Shown here: positions 53,001-60,502 of the stretch, in pieces | Layout: every line of letters begins with the position of its first letter | Position numbering within the stretch: position 1 is the stretch's first letter | NCBI RefSeq assembly: GCF_900113525.1 | Contig: NZ_FOPP01000010.1 | Coordinates: 1-64,000, forward strand | DNA from: Pedobacter insulae | GTDB taxonomy: Bacteria; Bacteroidota; Bacteroidia; Sphingobacteriales; Sphingobacteriaceae | DNA length: 64,000 bases | Direction of reading: 5' to 3' | Notes under the pieces: model-generated | Seen by the model: the letters and a program-made list of their open reading frames with translations, nothing else | What the model was told of the DNA's origin: nothing | The model's database searches: none | Program-made: the position numbers and the translations under genes

Positions 53001-55556
53001 CCCGGCACCAACCGGCTTAAGCGTGTAAATGATGTGGTGAATCCGGGTGACTATCCTGATGACATAGACGACCAGACAGGCGACAATTACCAATACGATG
53101 CCATAGGCAACCTGGCCAAAGATGTAGCCGAAGAGATAGATACCATACAATGGAATGTATATGGCAAATTACGGCACATCAAACGCAGCGAAAGCAGTAC
53201 AAAACCCGGGCTGGAATTTAAGTACGATGCTTCGGGGCAAAGAGCGGTAAAAATAGTGAAAGCCGGAGCCAGCGAAAACACCTGGACCAAACAGTATTAT
53301 GTAAGAGATGCCCAGGGCAATGTAATGGCTACTTACAACAGCAAGAGCTATGTAGCCAATGATGATTTGAATATTGCGGCTATTACAGATTGGATTATTG
53401 ACAGCCTTGGCACAGACAGCCTGATAAAGCTGATGCAGGATAATTACAGCAGCAATTCGGAATTTAAAGCATTGCTGATAGACCGGCTGGTGATTAACGG
53501 GGCGGGATTTAATGTGCTGGATAACTATGACCTTTCAGAGATACTGGGCTGGGACAATACATTGGCAAATATAGTAGTGTCTTATATGAATGATAATGAT
53601 GTGACCGTACAGCAGGCATTTTTAAGCGGACTGATTTATTATGATAAGGCCCAGTTCATGACCAACCTGCAAAGCTGTTCGGGGGTTAACCAGCCGAATG
53701 TAATTAGTGCGTTTTTCCACAACAATGATGTGCTGTATAATACCTTAAAATACATGTGCGATAACGGAATGACAGACCTGCTGGAGCCCACCTGCATAAG
53801 CCTTGGCATTACGTACCAGGTGTGCGACCCGTTCCCTCCGTTTGATTGTTTCCCGGTAAGCTGCGAAGAACTTGCAGCGAATATGCGCGATTATTACGAC
53901 CGCAATGCGCTGATCAGTTCGTTAATGATGATTAACGGCTACTCGGCCATGGTTGATAATATAAACAACTCAAACAGCGAAAGCGAAATTATAGCAGCAT
54001 TAGACCCCGCGGGAATATTGGATGGGGTTAGCTTTTTTACCGGATTGGCCGGCTGCCTTGAGCTGACCATGTTAAATGATTACTTAACAGGTTCATACAG
54101 TTATCAGCATCTTGCCAAGGTTAGCATCATATCTCATCTTTCCCATGCCTTTTTATTAAACCTGGCCATGGATGATGATAGCGAATTGCTGATACAACAT
54201 GCAATAAATGAAAGCTTATTAAGCCTGAACGAAACCCTTGCAGGCCTGAGCGGATTTGATATAACCACCTACATGAACCTGGTAAAACTCAGGTGGGGGC
54301 AACAGGCTTACGAAAGCCTTGCAAGCAATTTAATTTACACCCAGCAACTCAAACTTGCCGAGCATCATTTGTATGGCAGCAGTAGGTTTGGCGTGAGATA
54401 TGCCGATACCACTTTGTTCCAGAGAGACATAACAATAAACGGTTTTGATTCTTTAGGACAAATAATTGTAGATGATGTGCTGGATAGTATTAAATTGCAT
54501 ATAGATACTACGCAATTTTATTACATGCTTGCACAGAAACAATATGAATTAACCAACCACCTTGGCAATGTTTTAGCGACAGTTAGTGATCGCAAAACAC
54601 CTGTGGGCAGCGGCGTTGATTATTTTAAAGCTGATGTGATAAACGCAAATTATTACTATCCATTCGGTAGTTCGCTGAAAAGCTGGCAGAGCGATACAAC
54701 CTATAAATACAAATATCAATTTAACAGAAAGGAAATTGACAAAGAAGGCTTAGGAGGAGGTGGCTGGACTTATGATTATGGATTCAGGATTTACAATGCT
54801 CAATTAGGGAAATTTTTGAGTGTAGATCCATTATGCTCAGCTTTTCCATGGTGGACACCGTACCAATTTGCTGGAAATACACCAATTTTTGCGATAGATG
54901 CAGATGGTTTAGAAATAAGAAATGCATATTATGAGTATTCTAACAACGGAGAAAAATTAGCTTTAAAAAATCCTAATGAACAGTATTTGGCAGATAGAGT
55001 GGATGAAGCAATTGAACTTTTACGAAAAGACGATAAAGCCTTATATAATTTCTTGAATAAAAATGATGTTGAAGTTAATGCTAACTCTTTACCCAGCAAC
55101 ACAAGTGGAAATTATACAATCCATCAACTTGGGAATACTGAAATGAAATATGACTATGTTACATTAACAGCACAACAGGCTTATGATTTGGAACATGGTG
55201 AGGGAGCATTTGAGCAACTTGGTATTGATGATTTTGAAGCAGTTAAAAAATATATCGAAGAATATAAAACTCATGAAAAGGTTGTTGGCAAATGGAAAAC
55301 AGTAATTACAATTGATGTAAGGAAAATTGATGATCTAAATAAAAAAGCATTGCTAGGAGAACCAGGTTATAGACAAACAGGAGTCGGAAGAGTAATGAAG
55401 CATGAGGCAGCTCATTTCCTTTATAATATAAAGCATGCTTATGATTATGTTAAGAATATTTGGAAGAAGGGATGGGAGGCACTGTCAGAAAAATTTGCAA
55501 AAGATAGAGAAAATGAATATGATGGAAAAGAAGAAACTGAAACACCAATTGATTAG
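44004..55556 (+). CDS. Giant RHS polymorphic toxin with HEAAH metallopeptidase tail
   Basis: 3850 residues. Signal peptide 1-22 (AYAQ). YD/RHS repeats begin near 490 and resume at 2530-3095 (YYDLAGNLLKTVPPAG, YDLLGRLVVSQNSRQ, YDPNGNIKTQ). A Cys-rich, asparagine-poor middle (about 730-2500) is not RHS-like. An atypical insert occupies about 3115-3445. The RHS core is at about 3572-3636 (NRKEIDKEGLGGGGWTYDYG, GKFLSVDPL, PYQFAGNTPI). The variable tail (3637-3850) is AT-rich and has H3800-EAA-H3804, a zinc-peptidase motif. As a family, the RHS shell encloses and releases its C-terminal toxin. The next gene, overlapping by 35 nt, is the likely immunity gene. Confidence 0.88.
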   Translation: MKITRLLFFVLLFISFVKAYAQAPVFEQNKGEDMSAYNQALDTVQDALYETLINPSSGWRNDYINYEAQDFVRLFVDDEYTAPVSKFSYMFLVKVTRWDVNGTQTNFNVSIPLSYDPEQYKPYRDISVYRFTGAHKFTCNILSVTDAGTGGSVSFGSLKRKFVLRQEIRADRYEKSSYDEVVSSTDLTHSFTPGKIRIDWSPVVAKSPTEFELEWIHVDDYGGNYTDFLRDYPVLLHDFEDEGSTYGWEPVDFTIADGKMNINDEQHIYRPFTTVPQQTFKITLTVSSLTNGKELTVTAYDSASFSALGQLLITAPGTYDLEFEAVKQSFALGLDNEDEASCSIEEVGFQNITYEPASGQPYYKPAEKLTYNFKNNATRVRVSDNNYTIEDVFERGYLLYRVRRVRLDSIYRKYEKFSPWSDTSQSGMVADYADTAVTGAHESDSLNWNYQVSYAEDGKRKDMVGYYDGLLKPRQQVAISNSDHTAIVGESKYDYTGRPAIQILPVPALKQDTGYYDRLRYYDAFNRNASGQPYSALDFDSLEAACILKTADSLSVSSGASRYYSGNNPNKADFQKYVPDAQGYPMVQTEYMPDNTGRVRRQGGVGADHQLGTGHETFYEYSQPGQAELDRLFGSETGMASHYKKQTVTDANGQVSVSYTDMTGRVVATALSGPSPANLQALPENRPASFMVNSIKDNNVMSANGIELSYEHTVSEEGPIYIDYRMLSSSFNKGCAEICFQCVYNYELTLFNKSCNQVIFSFKDTLGFLNPLDTLCESIASVNILDHLGDLQALESSIDTLHNLIMIPGLDKGTYALTKRLYVNPGASALYFERYRNQSECVRSFESFYQQALDSTDFSGCDPCDTCGQGDAYGYCDAMLEQMKSDVSPGGQYCTYEHDENGNIKLIDNDTMTSVMRVTRYKTIKAYSTNDSLDKILLADGTIDSAYKADVHHFITYFKSSWADSLVKFHPEYPFYLYCKNFLSESYAYDAEQNAMTSYDTAFKYGYLNPTGISGLKMGFPTDTTGRDPYFHANPTLKTTMNTRMLNFRTVNDTVYSIWDMAAMQTFCSPITDPYEQYACLQAFRDRRVVDSLFFSKADRAEFMQAFYGMYSSLKQEIINENIEDALTLYTNITPGITYPNCYVGETGCGDYATKIRRYYTGYSDGLNRSAGDAAVGEEMKERIGDELGQDSTCYNAALKWLEELQACPYRPAAATTAYTAMKDSLILLCQRGRLASNPPSLFPVTSLPAHYNVGFRSMQQLLNYFYGEDSTAAINQIGCSSSLLSNSYNYTHSFTQSQADAECQCLKNNVIIPKQVEIHDSVPNSMEGRCIRSVKTLDSTGLGIRQLMDSILHRGAALKTGVSFWDTGYMAYKTYLKPHKFKYEIVGSNEVIQNYPGALASRSVHQWRINFSDSLYPEERCNVFFNINSDIAAYLFSGHAKIIGFEYVSRDTFMVIAGSDDVANPYRFTGFSNCLRMFRDSCIESTTDTLYGSPFRVDSTEYDSFMVMARAIRNGTADSLMAEYMSGGDCEDELSLPSCVTPVNTRTLDLIDVMNEALYVGRLEPGAFDNISINKPEYWIGTHDGNSIDNRGWYNYTMDELSPTYVQKFALDWSRYDGYQSFTFPSNDQDEPYCLDDQNKLSDPYFMGVSVFGILYGENIPIENCRLSYGDPLRSGIEIADIDSFIDFRYDPLYNSFVVTALIFDTIYRSHILPWKRTMRIIQRPHLLTVRSCFDGGMCGDYANGSTPGSFKRTYIEEDRDYNFQYNFECEDLERYYKGIRDYTCDNADIRDLLLDSGYTPMFLENVLNEKAKATHYTNLNGNWVYVNTLVSVNPDYTGNPYQNVDDFFSIAGLPSAIAGITGGNRYNMDYLTDSFMIMHLGDTGLLTGCQLTLKLIDGDGEFDFGLVDSFYQLRPDEDKLREYFLAGDFDKGRHYFTIMAWDNDSGFAYKLRGWLSCVPVFNCIVPASGNLAYSKDNRCGCSTCPEVKQVVDSFMVLYNNPAINVATTQKAMTGFLNNNLNNNLTWNEYESFMAGCHLFDRQEQQVTYCDYWVKADFDSISFLTLNNFLNSINNEKGYLITYKSMATISLDSAEFCFNLSDLPESEKTKYTNKLDSFFKARFFSYRSMMQPVSACGITIDAFSQSGCFGILGNKIDSLVCMRFGLTMPGAGYFRMLKNTYVASDTLYRWCLDLSAKSITEKQAIYDVVDSLLEHCSQVSYYTNFSTRKGHGRVSADSMTIRQLDTNYLTVKGDVCESCTDIYDKLLKYQQQVYETKPELVREAALPEQGERHLRNWYGYDVQISETQPESTGGEKQTQVCAPTSKAYDLLGLMRMLHREDNFFDNDIINLGHDTFASLIDTNGADAFYELLDFDESDTLRVVLTFSISQGEKICKYTMAGSMQMLAMDTLMGISSYPGNSSMALLVAGSAGWLNTYTISSDCDGLSNCCTFVMPKLCFRSNFEVMPLDTGACRRQLTEIARSNAMEAYREYTDSLKLAFADEYNGFCLDNAVENEQIGVGYHFAEYHYTLYYYDLAGNLLKTVPPAGVDTLDISPELTETLNSNRKTYEAGTHVHTAHTLATNYRYNSLGQVRWQKTPDAGESRFYYDLLGRLVVSQNSRQAAQGNVYSYTVRDVLNRVTEVGQISSTAIHEDSLKFHYNIYYPAWLARGYKTQITKTYYDNTYSTTINNLFTYGQQYLRSRVATVAYYEYNVSNYSYATHYSYDLHGNVDVLVQDYPELQGMGNRYKYIHYHYDLVSGKVNMVRYQPGQPDRFYHKYVYDADNRLRSVHTSSDSVVWDDDAAYKYYRHGPLARMELGGKNVQGVDYAYTIHGWLKGVNSNTLDSTRDMGQDGFGNMAFAADAYGFTLGYYNGDYKPIDNSYYNTATAFVANITADPFLNANHLYNGNISHMVQAVRPLMTANQPMANIYRYDQLNRITEMTTKTDVNVAGNIWEGIADIESDYMNTFSYDPNGNIKTQVRYGAGTSKIDELTYSYYPGTNRLKRVNDVVNPGDYPDDIDDQTGDNYQYDAIGNLAKDVAEEIDTIQWNVYGKLRHIKRSESSTKPGLEFKYDASGQRAVKIVKAGASENTWTKQYYVRDAQGNVMATYNSKSYVANDDLNIAAITDWIIDSLGTDSLIKLMQDNYSSNSEFKALLIDRLVINGAGFNVLDNYDLSEILGWDNTLANIVVSYMNDNDVTVQQAFLSGLIYYDKAQFMTNLQSCSGVNQPNVISAFFHNNDVLYNTLKYMCDNGMTDLLEPTCISLGITYQVCDPFPPFDCFPVSCEELAANMRDYYDRNALISSLMMINGYSAMVDNINNSNSESEIIAALDPAGILDGVSFFTGLAGCLELTMLNDYLTGSYSYQHLAKVSIISHLSHAFLLNLAMDDDSELLIQHAINESLLSLNETLAGLSGFDITTYMNLVKLRWGQQAYESLASNLIYTQQLKLAEHHLYGSSRFGVRYADTTLFQRDITINGFDSLGQIIVDDVLDSIKLHIDTTQFYYMLAQKQYELTNHLGNVLATVSDRKTPVGSGVDYFKADVINANYYYPFGSSLKSWQSDTTYKYKYQFNRKEIDKEGLGGGGWTYDYGFRIYNAQLGKFLSVDPLCSAFPWWTPYQFAGNTPIFAIDADGLEIRNAYYEYSNNGEKLALKNPNEQYLADRVDEAIELLRKDDKALYNFLNKNDVEVNANSLPSNTSGNYTIHQLGNTEMKYDYVTLTAQQAYDLEHGEGAFEQLGIDDFEAVKKYIEEYKTHEKVVGKWKTVITIDVRKIDDLNKKALLGEPGYRQTGVGRVMKHEAAHFLYNIKHAYDYVKNIWKKGWEALSEKFAKDRENEYDGKEETETPID

Positions 55557-56262
55557 AACTTTTCTGTTACTATTAGTAACAATTAGTTATTTCCCTGCAT
55601 CTGCTATTAATGATTATTATCGTGCAGAAATTCTTTTCAAAAAAGTAGCTGAAACAGCAGTGATTAATTCTTTGAGTAACAAAGAAGAAGTTATTACTTG
55701 GCAGAAGCAGTATATTGGTCGTAGAGATGATTTTCTTGTTAGAGCTGATACGATCGTTTTCCTCGACAGTACATACAATAGGGGTATAATGGGATGCACG
55801 ATTAGTGGTACAAACTTCTATTTGGTTTATTATATAAATTGTTTAACATGGAAGTCTACACTATTGTCATATGGTTACTATGGTAAAAGAGAATTTGTGC
55901 AGACTGGTTGGCAAAAATTGATTAAAGCAGAAGGTGAGTATTTTGGTAGCATTTCGGATTCTTCAATTCAACATTTATTCTTAGACATTAGCATTCCATC
56001 ATCGTTTTTGATATATCATCATGGCATTAAAGTAAATAGAATTTTTGAAAGAGAATCAATAAATGTCTATAATAATAATTTGATAGGAAACGATGTGTTT
56101 CCTTATGTATTGATGAATATTTTTGATAATACATTCCAGTATATCAGAATTAAAGGTTCAAAGAATAGATTTTCAATTCAAATTCTTAATGATGGCAAAA
56201 AGCATGTAAGAATAAGTGAAGCAGATCAACAAGTAGGAATCCGTATTGATTTTAAACCATAG
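55522..56262 (+). CDS. Putative immunity protein, exported
   Basis: 246 residues from ATG 55522 (ATG 55513 and 55519 also possible; an ATG at 55435 would extend further into the RHS frame). It begins with KKKLKHQLIRTFLLLLVTIS, a clear signal peptide ending near PASA. The mature part is unknown, with many Tyr/Asn. It overlaps the RHS stop by 35 nt and shares the low GC of the toxin tail, so the toxin-immunity pair probably moved as a unit. An exported immunity protein suggests the toxin acts in the periplasm or at the envelope. Confidence 0.6.
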   Translation: MEKKKLKHQLIRTFLLLLVTISYFPASAINDYYRAEILFKKVAETAVINSLSNKEEVITWQKQYIGRRDDFLVRADTIVFLDSTYNRGIMGCTISGTNFYLVYYINCLTWKSTLLSYGYYGKREFVQTGWQKLIKAEGEYFGSISDSSIQHLFLDISIPSSFLIYHHGIKVNRIFERESINVYNNNLIGNDVFPYVLMNIFDNTFQYIRIKGSKNRFSIQILNDGKKHVRISEADQQVGIRIDFKP

Positions 56263-56780
56263 GTATTTAGTCATTTGATATACATCTTTGTGTTGAATTT
56301 TAAAGAATAATAGAAAGAAATAAAAAATATTTTGTTCTAATTCGTTAAAGGCGTTTAGTAAAAGCTATCCCATGGAGAGTGTAATTCTTTATAGAAAAAC
56401 TTGAAATGTCAATATTACAAGACATCAGATGTTTAAATCCTAAAACTATTTGATACGCAATACGCAAATTGGCTTTAATTACTTAGCCGAGATTATATCT
56501 TCCGTAATAATAAAATGAATACCAATTACGAAAAAAAGATAAAAGAGCATCAAAAGGGTAAACTGATAATGGCGGTAATCATTGTTGTTATTGCTGTTCT
56601 AATTGCGGCAATAAAATATCTGTTCACAAGAGGTAATTTTTGATTTTAACAACAATGTGACGTGTGATTTTTTGTAACAGTCTTTAAGGAATTAAATTGT
56701 TTTGCAAAGAATGATTTTGCTGAAATTCAATTTACCATTTATACACTTGCCGATTATATTTGCTTAAAACATCAGTAAAA
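56263..56780 (+). other. AT-rich boundary region
   Basis: Apart from the 42-residue membrane peptide no gene is seen. It separates the RHS locus from the mobilisation genes and could contain the left end of the mobile element. No integrase, tRNA or clear direct repeat was found. TATATTTG at 56755-56762 is a likely -7 box for the XRE gene. Confidence 0.4.
56515..56643 (+). CDS. 42-residue single-pass membrane peptide
   Basis: Basic N-terminus (NYEKKIKEHQKGK) followed by one helix MAVIIVVIAVLIAAIKYLF and a short RGNF tail. Topology N-in. No family known. Lies in an otherwise gene-poor stretch before the mobile-element genes. Confidence 0.45.
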   Translation: MNTNYEKKIKEHQKGKLIMAVIIVVIAVLIAAIKYLFTRGNF

Positions 56781-56996
56781 ATGACCTTGATTACTGCTCA
56801 AATCGGCAGCAAACTCCGGTTGCTCCGAGCACAAAACAGCTTTTCACAAAAGCATATTTTGGATGAAACAGGGATACCTGACGCAATTTATGAACGGATG
56901 GAGAACGGCAGAACAGGCTATCGGATAACCCATCTTCGAAAGCTATTTATGTTATACGAGATAACATTTACCGATTTCTTTTCGGATATTAAATGA
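56781..56996 (+). CDS. Small XRE/Cro-type HTH protein
   Basis: 71 residues from ATG 56781. A TTG at 56760 overlaps the -7 box at 56755-56762 and is unlikely. HTH about 8-55 (SKLRLLRAQNSFSQKHILDETGI, PDAIYERMENGRTGYRITHL in parts). Commonly found next to mobilisation genes in Bacteroidota elements; probably a local repressor. Confidence 0.8.
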   Translation: MTLITAQIGSKLRLLRAQNSFSQKHILDETGIPDAIYERMENGRTGYRITHLRKLFMLYEITFTDFFSDIK

Positions 56997-57120
56997 AGAG
57001 AGATATTACTTGGATTTTTTAAAAGAAGTAACATATTTGCTCCGTCATTAAGGCATTACTTTAATGTCAACCGCATTTGCGGTTATTGAAGTGCCCTCGT
57101 GGGGTTTAATGGTTATACAG

Positions 57121-57155
57121 GCTAATTGGGAACTCCTCCGGGAGTTCCGGTTAGC
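57121..57155. terminator. Long hairpin after the XRE and coupling-protein genes
   Basis: GCTAA-tt-GGGAACTCC / GGAGTTCC(C)-gg-TTAGC: nested arms around a 3-nt loop, between convergent genes. The T-run is poor, so it may be a terminator or a transcript-stabilising hairpin. Confidence 0.5.
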
Positions 57156-57224
57156 TGTTTCTGATGTTCAAAATCAATCCTTTTTTCTCTAATAAGTTGT
57201 GAAATAGCAATTGTCTGGATATGA

Positions 57225-59210
57225 TTACTTTTTTATAATCAGGTGTTCCAAAGCCGGGTCGTTCATCATGTTCTGTATTTCTGTTTGCACAATGTCCTGT
57301 ACCTGCTGTTTGATTAAAAGATAGTTGCGCTGTACCATACCGTTGTTTACCTGCCTGATTACGGGGATTGGCACGTAGGCATCTTCTTCGGCTTTCAAGG
57401 CATTGTGGTCATTTACTATGCTGCAATGAAATGCTTTCAGCTCTATCTTTTCATCAGGATTATCAGCTACCATCCCTACAAAATCACCACTGCTCAAAGC
57501 AGCAATTTTTGATGCCGGAACGGCAGCTTCCAACTGCTTGCTTTTGCTGATGGACGTATCTCCGGAGTTGATTGAAAGGCTCTGCCTGTCCTGCATGATG
57601 CGCCCGATCCGGTCACTCAATTGTTTGGCGGTATCTCCGGTTACCTGTCCTGAAATGATGTTCCCGACAATACCCATGATTACATCTGCCTGCTCACGGC
57701 CATAGTCCTTTCTAAGCTGTGAGAGATCCTGGATACCTAGCGTTGTGGCTACCTTATTACTGCGGGCTGTGGCAATCAGACTGTCTATGCCGTTAAGGTA
57801 GATGGTCGGGAACTCATCAAAAATAAGGCTTGATTTCAGCTTTCCTTTTTGGTTCACCAGCTTCACCAAACGGTTCACATAGAGTGAAAGCACTGCTCCG
57901 TAAATCTGAATCTTTTGCGGATTGTTACCACAACATACCAGTTTAGGAGCACCAGGATTATTGATGTCCAAAGTAAAATCATTGCCTGACAGTACATAAT
58001 ATAATTGTGGTGATGACAGTCTTGCGATGGCCACCTTGCCGGATGCAATCTGCCCTTCGAGCTGCTCCATTACATCGTTCATATAGGCATTAATAAACGG
58101 GTTGATGAGCACTTCAATCTCTTTTTCAGTCCGCAGAATGGTAAACAGATCATCATAGGGCAACTGCATAAATTCAATGACATGTGGCAGGGTACAATAT
58201 TCTCCATCCTGATATTTGCGCAGGAACCAGATGATGGCGGTCAGAAAATTGATCGGGCTTTCCACGAAAAAATCACCCTGCTTCTTAATCCACTCACGGT
58301 TCAATCCCATTAAGATAGTCCTTGCACTTTCGGCTGCATCGGTTATGTCGGTCATGGAAAGCGGGTCTAGCGGATTGCAGCGATGGCTCTTTGTCAGGTC
58401 GTCAAAATTGATAAAATAACATTCGGATTGCCCTTTATACCTATGCCTGTTCTTTAGCCATGTATTGTAAACAATCAGCGATAAATCCGGAAATTTGAAA
58501 TCATAAACGAACATGGCGAAGCCCTTTCGGATATGCTGTGTAATTACATGGCGGATTACAAAGTAGCTTTTTCCTGAACCGGGACTGCCCAAAACAAGCA
58601 GTGCCCTGAAGGGATTGATTACGTTGATCCAGCTTTTTCTGCGTTTGCTTTTGAGTTGATAGGTAGCAGGAAGATTGATGGAATATTCGTTTTCCAACAG
58701 CCTTTCCTCCTGTGGAAAGGTCTCGTTTTCGGAGTTGAAAATATCGTTCTTAAGCGCATCGCGAATGATACGCGAAAGCAATGTTGCCCCGCTCATAAAG
58801 AGTAAAAAACCAACGCTTGTTATACTGATATAAATAATTGCTTTAGTAACAACCTGTACAGGAGCATACAAAACCAACCCACTTAAAAAGTATATGAGCA
58901 GTCCGGGAATGATGTATGCAAATGCGGTTTTATAGCTGAGCTTTTCATCCTTTTTACCCCTTGCCCCGATCAGTGAAATGAGGAGTATGCCAAGGGCAAT
59001 CAGCTTGGATTTATGAAAGGTAGAAAATAGCCCGGTATTATAAATATTGCCGAGTATATTATCTGAAAGTTCAGCGGTCAGTCCCCAAATCTTAAAGGCT
59101 GCATAGCAGAAATAATAGCAATGCAGCATCAGGATAAAGACACTGATGAGCCGGGTAAAATCCATTATTTTTCTGAGTGCCTGTTCGTTTTCTCCTGTTT
59201 GAAGTGCCAT
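57225..59210 (-). CDS. mobC: Type IV coupling protein, MobC/TraG type
   Basis: 661 residues. About four N-terminal membrane helices (15-155) precede a VirD4-like ATPase: Walker A LVLGSPGSGKSYF (about 210) and Walker B SLIFDEFPTIYL (about 425), with QDLSQLRKDYG and SGNDFTLDINN typical of the MobC family. It brings the relaxase-DNA complex to the mating channel at the inner membrane. It is the last gene of the mobA-mobB-mobC operon, 26 nt after the relaxase. Confidence 0.9.
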   Translation of the reverse strand: MALQTGENEQALRKIMDFTRLISVFILMLHCYYFCYAAFKIWGLTAELSDNILGNIYNTGLFSTFHKSKLIALGILLISLIGARGKKDEKLSYKTAFAYIIPGLLIYFLSGLVLYAPVQVVTKAIIYISITSVGFLLFMSGATLLSRIIRDALKNDIFNSENETFPQEERLLENEYSINLPATYQLKSKRRKSWINVINPFRALLVLGSPGSGKSYFVIRHVITQHIRKGFAMFVYDFKFPDLSLIVYNTWLKNRHRYKGQSECYFINFDDLTKSHRCNPLDPLSMTDITDAAESARTILMGLNREWIKKQGDFFVESPINFLTAIIWFLRKYQDGEYCTLPHVIEFMQLPYDDLFTILRTEKEIEVLINPFINAYMNDVMEQLEGQIASGKVAIARLSSPQLYYVLSGNDFTLDINNPGAPKLVCCGNNPQKIQIYGAVLSLYVNRLVKLVNQKGKLKSSLIFDEFPTIYLNGIDSLIATARSNKVATTLGIQDLSQLRKDYGREQADVIMGIVGNIISGQVTGDTAKQLSDRIGRIMQDRQSLSINSGDTSISKSKQLEAAVPASKIAALSSGDFVGMVADNPDEKIELKAFHCSIVNDHNALKAEEDAYVPIPVIRQVNNGMVQRNYLLIKQQVQDIVQTEIQNMMNDPALEHLIIKK

Positions 59211-59236
59211 AATCTTTCTCCTCCTTTATCTTTATA

Positions 59237-60502
59237 TTATCTTCTTTTCTTTTTCTTCTTTTTGCGTTTCCAGTCAAATGGAACATTCTGGGAGCTGTTT
59301 TCATGCCCCATGATGCTTTCAATTATTCCCTTTTCATTATCATTCCCACCAATGGCAGTATCAGGATTGGTAGAGATAAACGGCACAGACTTTTCTTCCT
59401 TTTCCGGGGGATTGATGGTTTTTAGTTTCCTGTCTTCGGGCTTTAATGAGATTCCCTGAAGCTTTTCGAGCAATCCTTTTGCGCTGTATCCCTTGCCGAT
59501 ATTACTTCCGTTGAAAACACATTTTGTGCGGTGATCGACATATGTTAGGCCATAGATTATCCCATCGGCATTTTGCCGGATGGTAAGATGGATGCCTTCG
59601 TTTTTTAGTTTTAAAACCAATTGATCCAGGTTCATTTTTGGGTTGCGAAGCAGTAAAAGATCCACGGTGTTCTTAACCCTGGCCTTGTGCGATTGCCTGG
59701 CTACATCGTTGGCGAGATATTTTTTTTCAAGGAACTTCATTCCGGGATTATTATAAAAAGCACTGGCTTTTACAGGCACGCCAACGGGTTTTCCATCTGC
59801 GTCCAATACATGGTAAACCAATCCGTGATGACGGAATATTCTGGAGGTTTCATTGCCCCGGTCTGCGGCAATGTTATATTGGTTCAGCACCGCATTCAGT
59901 TCGGGAAGCGATGTATATTTATAGCCTGAAAGCACTGCCTGAAGGACATTGGAAATAGCTTTTCTCGTAGGTTTTTCACCATAAACAACCTTGCTTGCAT
60001 TGACCGGCTCAAGACTGAAAGCCTGCTTTTTTTGCTCTTCTGCCTTGACCAATCCATACTTGTTTTCAATTGTTTTCCGGGCAGGTTCAGAACGGTTTCT
60101 GCCGATGTTAAATGTATCAATGTTTGTGCCGTCAGGTCTGATTCTTACGGTGGCGATATGGATATGCGGGTGTGCTGCATCGTCATGGCGGTATACCAGA
60201 TAGGGCTGGTTTCCGAAACCAATTTGCTGCATGTATTCACCAGAAATCTCCCTTAGCTTTTCATCAGAAAGCTGTTCACCGGGTGCAAAGTTCAGGGAGA
60301 TATGGATGCTGTTTCGTTTGACATCAGGGTTCAGGGCAACCGTTTTCAGCAGCATATTCAAACGCTGTTTTTCGTTCAGGTCTTCTAAGCCCACTGGATA
60401 GTTTCCGGCCATCAGGCACTGCGCAAGGCCGTGTTTGACCTTGTTTTCGTTATACAAAAAAGTGCGCCTGATTGATGTTCCTGAACCGATCACTGCAACC
60501 AT
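59237..60502 (-). CDS. mobB: Relaxase MobB (mobilisation nuclease)
   Basis: 421 residues. The N-terminal relaxase domain has RHDDAAHPHIHIATVRI, the HxHxH metal site, and GNYPVGLEDLNEKQR near the start. The catalytic Tyr is probably in the first 30 residues (FLYNENK). The C-terminus is Lys-rich (KKKKKKRR), suiting DNA binding. It nicks oriT and carries the strand into the recipient. Overlaps mobA by 13 nt. Confidence 0.9.
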   Translation of the reverse strand: MVAVIGSGTSIRRTFLYNENKVKHGLAQCLMAGNYPVGLEDLNEKQRLNMLLKTVALNPDVKRNSIHISLNFAPGEQLSDEKLREISGEYMQQIGFGNQPYLVYRHDDAAHPHIHIATVRIRPDGTNIDTFNIGRNRSEPARKTIENKYGLVKAEEQKKQAFSLEPVNASKVVYGEKPTRKAISNVLQAVLSGYKYTSLPELNAVLNQYNIAADRGNETSRIFRHHGLVYHVLDADGKPVGVPVKASAFYNNPGMKFLEKKYLANDVARQSHKARVKNTVDLLLLRNPKMNLDQLVLKLKNEGIHLTIRQNADGIIYGLTYVDHRTKCVFNGSNIGKGYSAKGLLEKLQGISLKPEDRKLKTINPPEKEEKSVPFISTNPDTAIGGNDNEKGIIESIMGHENSSQNVPFDWKRKKKKKKRR

